Positions 32,872-43,591 of a stretch of 64,000 bases of DNA are shown here, in pieces. This DNA is from Atherix ibis (lineage: Eukaryota > Arthropoda > Insecta > Diptera > Athericidae). The notes under the pieces are model-generated. The model made no database searches, had not been told where the DNA came from, and saw nothing but the letters and a program-made list of their open reading frames with translations. The DNA lies in the NCBI GenBank assembly GCA_958298945.1, contig OY282609.1:61352220-61416219 (forward strand). Reading direction: 5' to 3'. Every line of letters starts with the position of its first letter. Position 1 is the first letter of the stretch. A program made the translations under genes and the position numbers.

Positions 32872-34109
32872 AGGTGTAGTAAAAAGAAATCCATTATTTT
32901 TGCATTAATTTGAAGGTTTTATTTAGTATAGATAGAATGATACGACTAAGGTCAAATATGCACCGTTTTGTTCGATAACTTGTTGCCATTTTGAAAGTAA
33001 TTTCATAAAGCCTCTCTCATAGAAACCCTCGTCCCTATTGGCAAAAACAGTCGATTTTCACAAATCTTCTCTTGAGGCGAATTTTTCACCTGCAAAATCA
33101 TTCGCCATAGACAGGAAGAGGTGGTAATCACTTGGTGCCAGGTGAGGACTATAAGGTGGATGTATAAGAACATCCCAACCAAGGTCCCGGAACTTCTGGC
33201 GAGTCACTATCGATGTATGCGGCCTGGCATTGTCCTGATGGAACACAATTCCTGTCCTATTGGCCAAAGCTGGCCGCTTCTGGGCGATTACTTCTTTCAG
33301 ACGGTCCAATTGTTGACAGTATAGGTCCGAATATAGACGTCGGCCGTAGGGGAGCAGCTCAAACCTTTCTGGCTGTCAATCCTGGCTTGACCACCGCTTG
33401 CGCCGGGTGACAGCGATTTGACCACGACCTTTATCGCTTGACGTTGTCGTAAGTGACCCACTTTTCATCACCAGTAACCATCCGCTTCAGAAATGGATCG
33501 ATATTGTTGCGATTCAGCAGCGATTCGCAGATGGAAATTCGGTCCATGAGGTTTTTTTGCGATAACTCGTGTGGCACCCATACATTGAGCTTCTTTTTGT
33601 ATCCAGCCTTATTTAAGTGGTTCCAAACGGTTTTTTGTGCAATGTTTAGCTCCTGGGCAATCGAAACAGTGCTTACGTGACGGTCGGACTCGACGATTTC
33701 CATTATTTTATCGACATTTTCGACAATTGGCCTTCCAGAGCGTGGTGCATTTTTGACATCAAAATTACCAGAACGGAATCGACGAAACCAAAATTGCGCG
33801 TGATTGGCTGTTACAGTATCAGGACCATAAACACTATTCACATTTTCAGCTGCCTGGCTTGCGTTTTCGCCTTTATCAAAGAAAAACTGTAAAATATGGC
33901 GTATTTTCTCCTTGTTGGTGTCCATCTTTGACGCGTGCTAAAAAAAAGACTGAGTCAAGTACTCACAAAACTGTATCAGAAACTTTTTTAGCACAAAATT
34001 TTATCTTTCTAACGCCATCTAGTGCAAACCGATCGCACATTTACAACGGGAGATACAGACTCCTAAAGCCATCTATTGGCAAAATAATGGCCATCTTTTT
34101 ACTACACCT
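32872..34109 (-). mobile_element. Mellifera-type mariner (family C), nested
   Basis: The ends AGGTGTAGTAAAAAG and CTTTTTACTACACCT are inverted copies, between TA at 32870-32871 and 34110-34111. The length is 1238 bp. It lies wholly inside the unclassified 8-bp-duplication element. Confidence 0.92.
32923..33925 (-). pseudogene. Mellifera-subfamily mariner transposase, broken in the middle
   Basis: ATG at 33925 opens a 164-codon frame: MDTNKEKIRHILQFFFDKG, FWFRRFRSGNFDVKNAPRSG, VSTVSIAQELNIAQKTVWNH, WVPHELSQKNLMDRISICES, and MVTGDEKWVTYDNVKR (first Asp), then a stop. The GLTAR region follows, and about 45 bases of the VWWDxxGIVYYE segment are missing. The piece 33058-33309 has HQDNARPHTSIVTRQKF (second Asp) and, 34 residues on, LAPSDYHLF (third Asp), then a stop after REDL. 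The remaining GFYERGFMK and KWQQVIEQNG follow to the stop at 32923. All three Asp are kept. It is one of the best-preserved transposase remnants in the window. Confidence 0.9.
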
Positions 34110-34254
34110 TATATTAAAAAATCTATTCGTTTACGCATAAATGACATCACATATATATTGGCTCCCAATGATTTACGCCGTTTCTGTTGTATTGCATATG
34201 TGTGCGTTCTACGAATGTATTGCCAAAAAAATTTGGACAGAATTTTTGTGTAGA

Positions 34255-34282
34255 GGCCAATCCAGTTCTTCTTTAATCTAAG
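34255..34282 (-). repeat. Right terminal inverted repeat of the unclassified element
   Basis: Mirror of 31709-31736. It ends CTTTAATCTAAG directly before the second GGCATAAG. Confidence 0.88.
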
Positions 34283-34384
34283 GGCATAAGTGAGAGACAT
34301 GACATATCGCCACAAAAAATCAAAAATCGAATATACGTAACCCGCGGGAATTTAAAATTCGCGATACTTTTTGAACTGACCTCG
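34283..34384 (-). mobile_element. Mariner family B copy 5, 5' end (split by insertion)
   Basis: It starts with the second GGCATAAG, continues TGAGAGACATGA as in intact copies, and ends CTTTTTGAACTGACCTCG before TA at 34385-34386. It completes the copy that begins at 30861. Confidence 0.92.
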
Positions 34385-36502
34385 TATACTATCATATTTT
34401 TTAATTACTCTCAATTAAAGAAAAATATCCTCAAAATTCATTAACCTCCACCTCCGCAGATCGCATTTTCTTTCAACTTTTCGCATGCACGAAAATAAAA
34501 CATTATGCGTATGTGTATGTACAGATTATTTATTATTCACGCTCATATCTTTCAATAGGCTGATATAAAATAATATCGAAAATGTTTATGATAAATGATG
34601 AAAATGTTTTTACATTCATCTTTGTTGAAAATGTTCGATGGGAGCCATCCACAATTGAACGTGTGTTTGAACATAGATAAAACTAAGATTTACCATCAGC
34701 AAGCGAATACTCGTAAACTAGAGAGCACAACAATATAAAAAGAATATTGCCTATTTACAAATAGAGAATGTATGATTTTTTTCAACCTCAACTCAGCATC
34801 CAACATCCTTCCTTCATGATACTTCATACTGTGTATGCGCTTCTGTATACGTACACATATAGTAAACAATACCAACAAACTAGCAAACAAAATATTATCA
34901 ACAAAAAAATTGAAAAGAAAAAAATTATTAAAGGACACATTTGTATACGTGAACTCCACCTTTGTTGAAAACAATTCGCTTTAGAATTCAAATTGGTTGC
35001 AAATGTGTTCAATAAAATTATTGTCACGTTTTCGATTATATCCTTTCAATTCAATAATTTGATAGGTGAAATGAAAAAATTGCTCACCATATTCACGCAA
35101 ATACATTTTTTCTAGTTACAAATAGGCTTACACACACATTGTCTGACAATTTCTTGTCATTGTTGAAAGGTTTGCCAATTTCTTGCTCTTTTACTTTTCC
35201 AAAGAAAAAAAAAAAATAAGATGGCGATGCCTATTTATGTTTATTTTTATTTTTCATTTCATATTATTTGTTTTGTTAAAGGCTTTTTTGTTTTCATTCA
35301 TTTATTTATTTATTTATTTGTTTGTTTTTCTGTTTTGTTTTTGTTATTTCATGTCATGCATTGTTTGAAAGTTAAGAAAATATTCTGCTCCCCTTAGATG
35401 CGTGGAAGGTATTCTTTATGATAATGCTTGAAGGATATACCGAGTGCATATACAGATACTCGTAAATTTTGAAAAACTGAATATGGGAAAAGGTAAAGAA
35501 AATCTCAGCTACAACCGCTTGGAAAAATAATATAAATCACTAGCTATTTGTCTCGTTCAAGGATTTTCCTGTGAATATTTTTTCAAATTTATCTTTTCCT
35601 CAACACGGCAGTCAAGTCACTGAATTATGGTATATACGGATGAAGGAGTGATGAAATGAAATTCATATTTTCATCATTCGACCGGTTGCTGTTGGCGGTA
35701 TAGATCATACGTGATACCGAATATTCTTATATCAAATGGGTTTGGTGCCTTTTCTTTTAAAGATTCAAAATCTTTACTACCCCAAAATGTAAGAGTTCAT
35801 TCCACCGATTTTCTTTTATTTAAATTATGACAGCCAAATTTAAATGGATTGCTTTCAAAATTGAATGCAATCACTATATCATCTAGAATTGTATTTTTTT
35901 ATTATTATGAAATTATATATTATAAAAAAATCTTCAAATTCGAAAATATTTTGAAAAATCCTTGAGAATTTAAAGTTTATTTAGTGAATTTCTTATTACA
36001 ATTAATTCCTGTTTTTTTTTTACAGCCAGTTTTGAGCTATTTTTTATAGTTTTTCTTTTTTTTAAATTTAATTGATATTTCTTTTGTTATAGAGAAGTTA
36101 ACATCTCCGTTGTCTGCATCAACTTATATGTAATCGGCATGATCTTTTTTGTTATGTGGGTGAGAGAACACCGCATTGCCAATCTTCGAACTGTCCCCCC
36201 ATACTCTCCGCAATGCAAGCTACAAGCATACCATGAAAATGTACAGATATTCTTTGAGCACGGTCGTAACCTTCACATTCATTAGTTCCCTTTTCCCATA
36301 ATCAACAACTAGAAAATATTTGTATATTTCCAATTGAAGGCCATAACAAATCCCATATCTGTTTGGACATATGTAATTATTAAATTATCAAGCAATATTC
36401 AGATCACCATCTTGTCTGTGAAATAATGTTCGCTGAGCTGCAACAATTAAATTCGTGAAAAAGGGTAGGTCCTGATGGAAATATTTTTAGAATCGTCATG
36501 TA
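34385..36502. other. AT-rich non-coding stretch
   Basis: It contains TTTA/TTTG simple repeats at about 35298-35350 and two TACTCGTA octamers (about 34706 and 35456). No gene or transposon end is recognised. Confidence 0.5.
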
Positions 36503-37690
36503 CCAGGTGTACAAAGTTAAATCCGCTGTTTTTTAGTTTTTTTTAATAAAAAACAAATTTATTCAAAGTACTTGCCCTCGAAAGCTACACATTTTTCCCA
36601 TCTCTCGGGCAATTTGTGGATATTACGCCAAAAAAAATTCCTTCTCTTTCGAGGGAAACCCCTCATCAAGCCATTTTCGGACGTCTTCGTAAGAATCGAA
36701 GTGCTGCTCAACGAGCGTGTGGCCCATCGACGAAAAAAGGTGGTAGTCGGAAGGGGACAGGTCTGGTGAATAAGCGGAGTGGGGTAGCACCTACCAGTTG
36801 AGTGTTTCCAAGTAGTTTCGGACCATTTTTACGTGTGCGATGGTGCGTTGTCGTGGAGGAAAATCAGCTTGTCATGTCATAATCCGACCTTTTTTCAGGC
36901 CGAGTACGGTGCAATTTGATCAGTTGTTGGTGGTAGCGATGGGCATTGACAGTTTCACCAGGTTTCAACATCTCATAGTAGACGATACCCTGCTGATCAC
37001 ACCAAACGCGCAGCATCGTCTTTCGTCTAAAGCGATTAGATCTTGGGGAAGATGTTGATGATTGACCGGGATCAACCCACAATTCCTTTTGTTTAGGAGT
37101 CTCGAAATATACCCACTTTTCATCGCCTGTCGCCATCTTATGCAGGAACGACTTTCTTTCTTGTCTGGCGAGCAAGATTTCGCATGTGTTTTGGCGTCGC
37201 TCCATCTGCCTATCGTTCAATTCATGCGGCACCCATTTTCCGATCTTTTCAATCTTCCTCAATGCACGCAGACGCATAGAAATGGCTGGTTGAGTAAAAG
37301 AGCCTGCAATTGATAGTCCTCAACCTTCCTAGACCGATTTTCACGCTTCAAAATTGCCGTCTTTGAACCGACGAAACCAATCTCGGCACGTTGTTTCCGA
37401 TAAAGTACTATCACCATCCATAAGCATTCGATGCGATTCGGCAGCCAATTTTTTTGAAATTTAAGTAGAAAATTAGAGCTTCCCTCATATGCTCAATTTA
37501 GGCACAAAACTAGACATGATTACCAAATGTAAAATGTATGTTGTTGTACGAAATAATTGCTGACAATATGCACTGATTAATGTTGACAGATGTGAAACTC
37601 ATAAAAAAAAGTATGGCCTGCCCATTGTAGCTTAAAACGCTCACTTACGCCATCTATCACCAAACAGCGGATTTAAGCTTATACACCTGG
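36503..37690 (-). mobile_element. Mariner family A copy 5 (Mos1-like), minus strand
   Basis: The ends are CCAGGTGTACAAAG and CTTATACACCTGG between TA at 36501-36502 and 37691-37692. The length is 1188 bp. Confidence 0.93.
36559..37518 (-). pseudogene. Mos1-like mariner transposase, frameshifted
   Basis: ATG at 37518 is intact, but the N-terminal region soon shifts frame and two segments are missing (around the AYGDSAL region and the LLDEDDTQ region). The longest open piece, 36864-37277, reads RKIEKIGKWVPHELNDRQME, CEILLARQERKSFLHKM, ATGDEKWVYFETPKQ (first Asp), VDPGQSSTSSPRSNRF, VWCDQQGIVYYEML and NAHRYHQQLIKLHR, then stops where the DYQQRH segment is damaged. HDNAPSHT (second Asp) and PSDYHLF (third Asp, read as DYHLFSSM) remain in later frames to the stop at 36559. 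Confidence 0.9.
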
Positions 37691-39810
37691 TACATATGTA
37701 TTTAGGTTACGTAAGATATTTAAGAAAGTTCTAGACTTTTCTTAAAAAAAAGATTTCGTATAGCAAAATTTGAAATTAAAAAAAATTTCCTTCGGAGCTA
37801 AAACAGAACTAAAAACATAGGAAAATTTTTTTGAATCAGTCCAAGTTTTTCAAAATACATTATTCATACCAATCTATTCTAAACATAACAAGATATGTAT
37901 TTGCTGTTTGAATTCCTTTATCACGTTTAATATCATTTTATCATTTATGCAAATTATTTTGGATTTAGTTGAATTGAGTTAAAGAGATAGACTCGATTAC
38001 CTTTATCAATTTTCACTATCGTCATCTCCCATCGCCCATTGTTATCGTTATCCTTATCCTTAATGTCATCATCGTCACCATTATCATCCTTATCATTTGA
38101 CGAAAATTTTCTCACCGAATTTTACTTTAACTACCTGTACAAGTAGCATTTTAGATGAAAATATGAAATGACTGTGTACATGACAACAATTTGCATAAAT
38201 TATTTACGTAAAGAATATTTTTCTCATACTCGTTATATAAGTAGCTGGCACAAATACCAGTACATAAACTAATATTTATATGTATACAACATAAAATTGT
38301 GATGTTTTTTTTTATCTTAAATTAATTAACAATTCAATAAAATCAATAAAAGAGATAATTATATATTTTGTAAATATATAACTGATGACAGTATAGGATG
38401 TGTAAGCACATTCCTTATGGGGTAGGTGTAGTAATAATAATAATAATATTATTATCATTGTGTAAATTGAATAAGTTCTTTAAAAAATAATAATAAATAA
38501 ATTAAAATGTACATCAATAATAATATAAAAAAAGAAACAAATCCAAAACAGAAGCAGAAAGAGAGTTACACTTCAAATTTTACCTTGAACATACACTTTA
38601 GTTATTTTTTATTTTTTTCTTCCACGGTTTTCCACTCTGTTTTAAGGGACTTACATTAAAAAGGAATTTTTTTCATATTCTCTTCCATTAAATAAGTATT
38701 CAGGGTTCCTTATTTATGCAAAAATATATATAAGTAGATAAATATAGAATAGCGTTTTGTTTATACCGAAAGGAATGAAAATAAATGGAAATAGAGACCA
38801 AATGTACAGAAATGTGACGGCCCACAAGGTAAGCGCAAGAGTAGCCACGGCCCTAAAATGAATAAAAAAAAGAAAAGAAAAAACCACCCCAATAGAATAG
38901 TAGAAATAAACCATGAACCGTAAAGAAATTGGAGAAAAAAATAATCCAAACATGGTGAAGGACAAAAAGGAAATTCTTTTCATTATTATTTTCATAAATT
39001 ATTATAGAAGATTTTTCTCATTTTAAATGCGCTGTCATTTTATATTTTACTCTACGTTTATTCGAAAATTTTGGATATATTTAATTTCTGTGAATTTCTA
39101 GTCGTCGCTTTCTAGTAGTGGGATTCATATCCTCGAAAAAGCCTAAATTCAATTGAATGAATTTTTGAGAGGATTTGGCAATAAATATGACTGTATTTAT
39201 GGTGAAATATAACTCTTATTTTATTTTTTATAATTCTGGTCAAAGTTTTACTAAAGAAAATTTTTCTTTTTTTTTAAATATAGTTATAAGAAAGAGGAAA
39301 AAAAATTCTAACAATCGTAAGGCTACTTTGACTGTTTTATTTGTTCAAGTTACATTGAAAGAACCAACATTTTAGATTACCTGCAGGAGAATTTAGTTTA
39401 TTTTATTTCTTCGCACTTCGGTGACTGCGCGTGAATTTTCACAGAAAATTATTATTATTTTTTGCTTCTTACAAGGACCAAAAATTATTTAAAAAACCTG
39501 TTATAACAGGCTACAATTATTTATTATTATCGAAAAGTAAATGTGATTTAAGAGGGATAATTATCTGTAATATACTTGCTACTCTATTTTTGCTTAGGTG
39601 TTCTGACATTTTATACTCGTATATGAAGAACAATACAGAGAAAAAAAAGGTGTCTGTTCTTGTAAATCGTCTTTAATTACAATATTTACATTCTCTTTAA
39701 TTTTTTCATCAAACAAATGGACTTGAGTAATTTAGATAAATGATTATATTTGGAAGATACATAAGGCCAAGACATATTTTAGATATAATAATTTTACAAA
39801 AAAAATTTTT
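37691..39810. other. AT-rich stretch with simple repeats
   Basis: Degenerate ATC/TTATCC repeats occupy 38021-38099, and short AAT runs lie near 38430. A 93-codon hydrophobic minus-strand frame (38714-38995) has biased composition and no recognisable family. A TACTCGTA octamer lies at about 39613. Confidence 0.45.
38021..38099. repeat. Degenerate ATC/TTATCC simple repeat
   Basis: Imperfect units of TCATC and TTATCC run for about 80 bases. Confidence 0.65.
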
Positions 39811-39880
39811 TTACCACATCCTGATAAGATTTTTTGCTTATCAAGATGTGGTAAAAAAATAGACCACATCCTGGTAAGCA
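39811..39880. repeat. Triple direct-inverted-direct repeat at a LINE 5' truncation
   Basis: The 16-base core ACCACATCCTGATAAG at 39813-39828 is repeated in inverted orientation at about 39836-39852 and again in direct orientation at 39864-39878. The last copy is the LINE's own DHILVSKK coding sequence. The first two form a 22-bp hairpin stem with one mismatch. Confidence 0.8.
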
Positions 39881-41808
39881 AAAAATTCCTCGGATCGCTC
39901 CTGGACGTCAAGACAATCCGAGGAGCTGACATATACAGCGACCATCAGCTGTTACTTGGGGTGGTCAGACTAAGGCCTGCGGCAAATAAGAAACAACAAG
40001 ATCACGCAGAACGCAGGCACGACATCCAACGCCTGCAGAATCCAGAGACAGCCGAGATATTTGCGAACAAGCTGGAAGAAGTTAGCCACAATGCCGAAAG
40101 GCTGACATGGCCTTCTCTACTGCGCAAACTAAAGTCCGCTGCAGAGGAAGCAACGGGCTTTCGGAACTACAAGAGGAAAGAGTGGATCCTCAAGTCAACC
40201 TGGACTCAAATAGGAAAACGAAGAAAGCTGAAAGGTCTACTCCAAACTGCTCAAACTCGCGAGGAAAGGCACCATCTACAGACGAGGTACGACCTTGCTC
40301 AAAAGATGGCCAAACGCATGGCAAGGGATGACAAGAGGAACTACTTCAACGAAATAGCGAGCGAAGCAGAAGCGGCTGCACACCGGAGCGATATCCGCAG
40401 TGTCTATGCATCAATTCGCAAACTATCCGGAAAATAACACCCTCAGAATCCCTTCCAATAGCTCCAGAATTCCATCCTCCTCCTACAGTGATGCGCAGAA
40501 ACCCACGAAGATCCATCCCAACAACACCGCCTACGATTACGGAGATCACAACAGCAATCAACAAGCTTAAGTACAGCAAAGCATCCGGACCTGACAACCT
40601 GGCCCCAGAAGTTCTGAAGTTTGATCCACCACTCCTGGCCTCGCTGTTGCATCCTATAATCGCAAAAGCCTGGGCACAATGCCACTTCCCGGACAGCTGG
40701 AAAGAAGGAGTAATTATCACCATCCCGAAGAAAGGTGACCTTGGCGATTGCAAAAACTGGAGGGGAATCACTCTGCTGAACACCATCCAGAAACTAATCG
40801 CATCAATCATCCTGACTCACATCACTCCAACAGTGGAAAGTGCCCTCCGCAACGAGCAGTCTGGCTTTAGACCAAACCGCTCCTGTATTGATCACATCAA
40901 CAGCCTGAGAATGATCATTGAACAGTCGAACGAATGGAACAGCCCGCTCTATCTTCTCTTCGTTGACTTCGAAAGAGCCTTTGACATGATTTCTCGCGAC
41001 GCCATCTGGAGTGCTCTGGATGAACTGGGCCGCGAGGCCCCGTGTAGAGTGCGTTTCAAGGGACGAAACAGCGATACATTCAACATCTCGAGAGGAGTCA
41101 GGCAACGCCGAAGAAGTTGGGATGAGAATCAACATCAAGAAGACCAAATTGATGCGTATCGGCGCCACCTGCGAGAGACCCTTGATGCTACACGGTACCC
41201 AAGTTGAAGATGTCGAAAAGTTCTGTTACCTTGGCAGCATACTCAGCAAGGATGGTGGAACTGAAATAGACATCCAAACGCGCATCAACAAGGCGCAACA
41301 AGCGTACACCTCACTTGGGAATGTGTGGCGTTCCAATAACCTCTCCATAGCACTCAAACTTCGAATATTCAACTCAAAAGTCAAGCCAGTCCTGCTGTAC
41401 GGCTGCGAAACATGGAAAGTAACCGACAGCACGACTCGTAAGCCTCAAGCATTTGTGAACAGATGCTTGAGGCGTATAAGCAAGATCTTCTGGCCGAACT
41501 GGATAACGAACGATGAGCTGCTTCTTCTCACGAAGCAAATACCCCTGCAAGATAACATCAAACGCAGGAAATGGAGTTGGATTGGCCACACCTTGCGAAA
41601 ACCACCTACGGACATAGCAAGGATGGCACTAGATTGGAACCCACAGGGCAATCGCAGCAGAGGACGTCCAAGGACCACTTGGAGAAGATCTGTCGAGCTC
41701 GAACACCAACAAATTGGCAAGTCATGGTCGGAAGTGAAAGGACTAGCTCAAGACAGAAGCAGATGGAGAGAGTTCACAGAGTCTCTAGTTCCGCTACATG
41801 CTCCATAG
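39861..41808 (+). pseudogene. RTE-like endonuclease/reverse transcriptase, catalytic core deleted
   Basis: The frame 39961-40437, read back to 39861, carries DHILVSKKFLGSLLD and GADIYSDHQLLLGV, the C-terminal SDH end of an APE-type endonuclease. After a frameshift, 40488-41207 has ASGPDNLAPEVLKFD, IPKKGDLGDCKNWRGITLLN, EQSGFRPNRSCIDHINSLR and LFVDFERAFDMISRDAIW (RT motif A with its catalytic Asp). At about 41101-41110 GVRQ is joined directly to AEEVGMRINIKKTKLM, so motif B and the catalytic F/YADD box are missing. The C-terminal frame 41011-41808 continues through FCYLGSILSKDGG, LLYGCETWKVTDST and RRKWSWIGHTLRKP to its stop at 41808. Confidence 0.88.
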
Positions 41809-41880
41809 GAGTGACTGTGTTCTCATGTCTATGTGTAACATAGAAATGAAAAAACTGTCAAATAAAAAAAATAAAAAAAA
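39861..41880 (+). mobile_element. RTE-like non-LTR retrotransposon, 5'-truncated
   Basis: GC is markedly higher than in the surroundings. The fragment starts within the end of the endonuclease domain and runs to an A-rich tail (TCAAATAAAAAAAATAAAAAAAATA) at about 41860-41880. The low-complexity tail and missing 5' part are typical of target-primed insertion. The clade (RTE, JAM1-like) is judged from the CKNWRGITLLN and GCETWKV motifs and has not been aligned. Confidence 0.85.
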
Positions 41881-41927
41881 TATATAAGGATAAAAATTGA
41901 CATTAACTGCCTATTTCATCAAGTAAA

Positions 41928-42708
41928 GGGTTTTTGAATAAGAACTTGACAACTTTTTTTTTTAAATATCTCGCAAACCATTTAAGATATATCAAAACTT
42001 AAAGTACAATCAATGCAATTATGAATGGAAGTCGACTTTGGTCATATGTCCGCCATGGGCACGCTTGCAGCGGTCGATTCGTTACCGCCAATTTTCGATG
42101 ACTCGGCCACACAATTCGACGGGAATGGCCGCTATTTCTCGTTCGATGTTGGCTCTTAGGTCCTCTAACTTCGCCGGCTTGTTGGCATAGACCATCGATT
42201 TAACGTAGCCCCATAGAAAAAAGTCTAGAGGTGTTAAATCACAAGATCTCGGCGGCCAATCGACAGGACCTTTTCTCGATATAACACGTTCACAGAACTT
42301 GGACTTTAATAAGTCGATTGTTTCTCCCGCTGTGTGGGATATGGCACCGTCTTGTTGAAACCACATATCACTGATATCCAGCCCATGCAATTGATCGAAG
42401 AAATAACGCTGCAACATGTCTCTGTAGCGTTCACCATTGACTGTAACGAAGAAAAATTACAGTCACTTTTTGTGGCTGACGTGGTGTTTCATGAAGCACA
42501 TGAGGATTTGCAGCACTCCAATAATGCATGTTTTGTTTGTTGACGAAGCCATTCAACCAAAAATTTGCTTCATCACTGCAGATTATTTCGGCAAACTTCT
42601 CTAAAGCCCAATCTGACTTGATCTAAAGTTAACTCAAGAACTTAAGATCAAGTTAACTTCAGAACTAAAGTAAGAAATCAAAAGTGTCAAGTTGCTATTG
42701 AAAAACCC
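41928..42708 (-). mobile_element. DD41D-type Tc1/mariner element (family F), internally deleted
   Basis: The left end GGGTTTTTGAATAAGAAC and its inverted copy at 42686-42708 (GTTGCTATTGAAAAACCC) resemble the ends of the family E element. TA lies two bases outside each GGG/CCC. The length is 781 bp against 1222 for family E. It lies about 50 bp beyond the tail of the RTE-like LINE. Confidence 0.85.
42019..42600 (-). pseudogene. DD41D-type transposase, N-terminal half missing
   Basis: The remnant begins around SDEANFWLNGFVNKQNMHYW (first Asp). After PQKVTV a deletion joins to ERYRDMLQRYF (42417), a 111-codon open frame: MWFQQDGAISHTAGETIDLL (second Asp), then, 41 residues on, SCDLTPLDFFLWGYVKSM (third Asp), and IPVELCGRVIENWR. 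A stop follows, after which RIDRCKRAHGGHMTKVDFHS leads to the final stop at 42019. The 41-residue gap between the second and third Asp was counted directly. The DNA-binding half is gone, so it is inactive. Confidence 0.85.
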
Positions 42709-43591
42709 AATATTTGGAAAAATATCAAAAGAATAAATCAGTTTGTTTAAAATGAATCGGTTTCATCATTCTTGTTCTAAATAATTTTTCTTCTTCTTCT
42801 AAATAATATATTTTTCAGGAAACCGTCAAATTCCAACGCATTTTAAATAACAACTGTTTTAACAAGTTTTTGATTATTAATAAAATCTACTAGGTGTACA
42901 GGAAAATTAATTAGATCAGAAAGACTAATTCGTCAGTCCCTTAAAGATGTGCAACCCCGTCTAATAACTACGAAACCTTATAGAGCATTCTGAGCAACAT
43001 TGTGTTTTTGTAGTTCGTTAGAAATAAGTGGTTAATAAAAAATTTCAATGAATATAAATATTAAAAACTATTAAATGTATGTTTGGAACAAACCATTTTT
43101 TAATATTTTCAAAAACTATTAAATGCATCTGCTTACAGTATTCAATATTTATTGAACTTATTCAATATTTCCATGTATTTATCAGAGAAATTAATTCTTA
43201 TTAAGCACAATAATTACTAAGTAACTTAGCACAAAGACTTATTATCAAAAAGGCTAATTAAAAGGTAGTGAAACAGACTCTAAAAGTTATTTTTGTTTTA
43301 AAGTTTTTTTTTTTGGAGAGCTGGATATGAACTTTTTCCCAAATAGTTACGAGTATCAGATACAATAAGTATTATAAAAAATATTATCACAAGTTCATCC
43401 CACACAATAAACTAAAATTGATATTTTAAAATCTTAAGCAAAAAATCTATTAATTTTTAAGAAAAATATCTGTAGTTCTAATAAGGAAAAATAAAAAAAT
43501 AATTAAGCTTCAATTATACTTTTGTGATTGTTTGAATATGGTTAAAATTTTCCAAATACTAATATTTACTGACATTTTTATTAATGTTATA
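42709..43591. other. AT-rich spacer
   Basis: Nothing is recognised apart from a TACGAGTA octamer at about 43348. Confidence 0.5.

Larger units (their letters stand above)
31709..34282. mobile_element. Unclassified inverted-repeat DNA element with 8-bp target duplication
   Basis: The left end CTTAGATTAAAG is the exact reverse complement of the right end CTTTAATCTAAG. The two ends match at 25 of 28 bases, with looser similarity further in (both contain TGTCCAAATT). It sits in family B copy 5 between two copies of GGCATAAG. The element is 2574 bp, of which 1240 bp is a nested mariner with its TA, leaving about 1334 bp of its own. I see no transposase frame in the rest, so it is probably non-autonomous. 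Superfamilies that make 8-bp duplications include hAT, P and Merlin. The ends do not let me choose. Confidence 0.85.
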
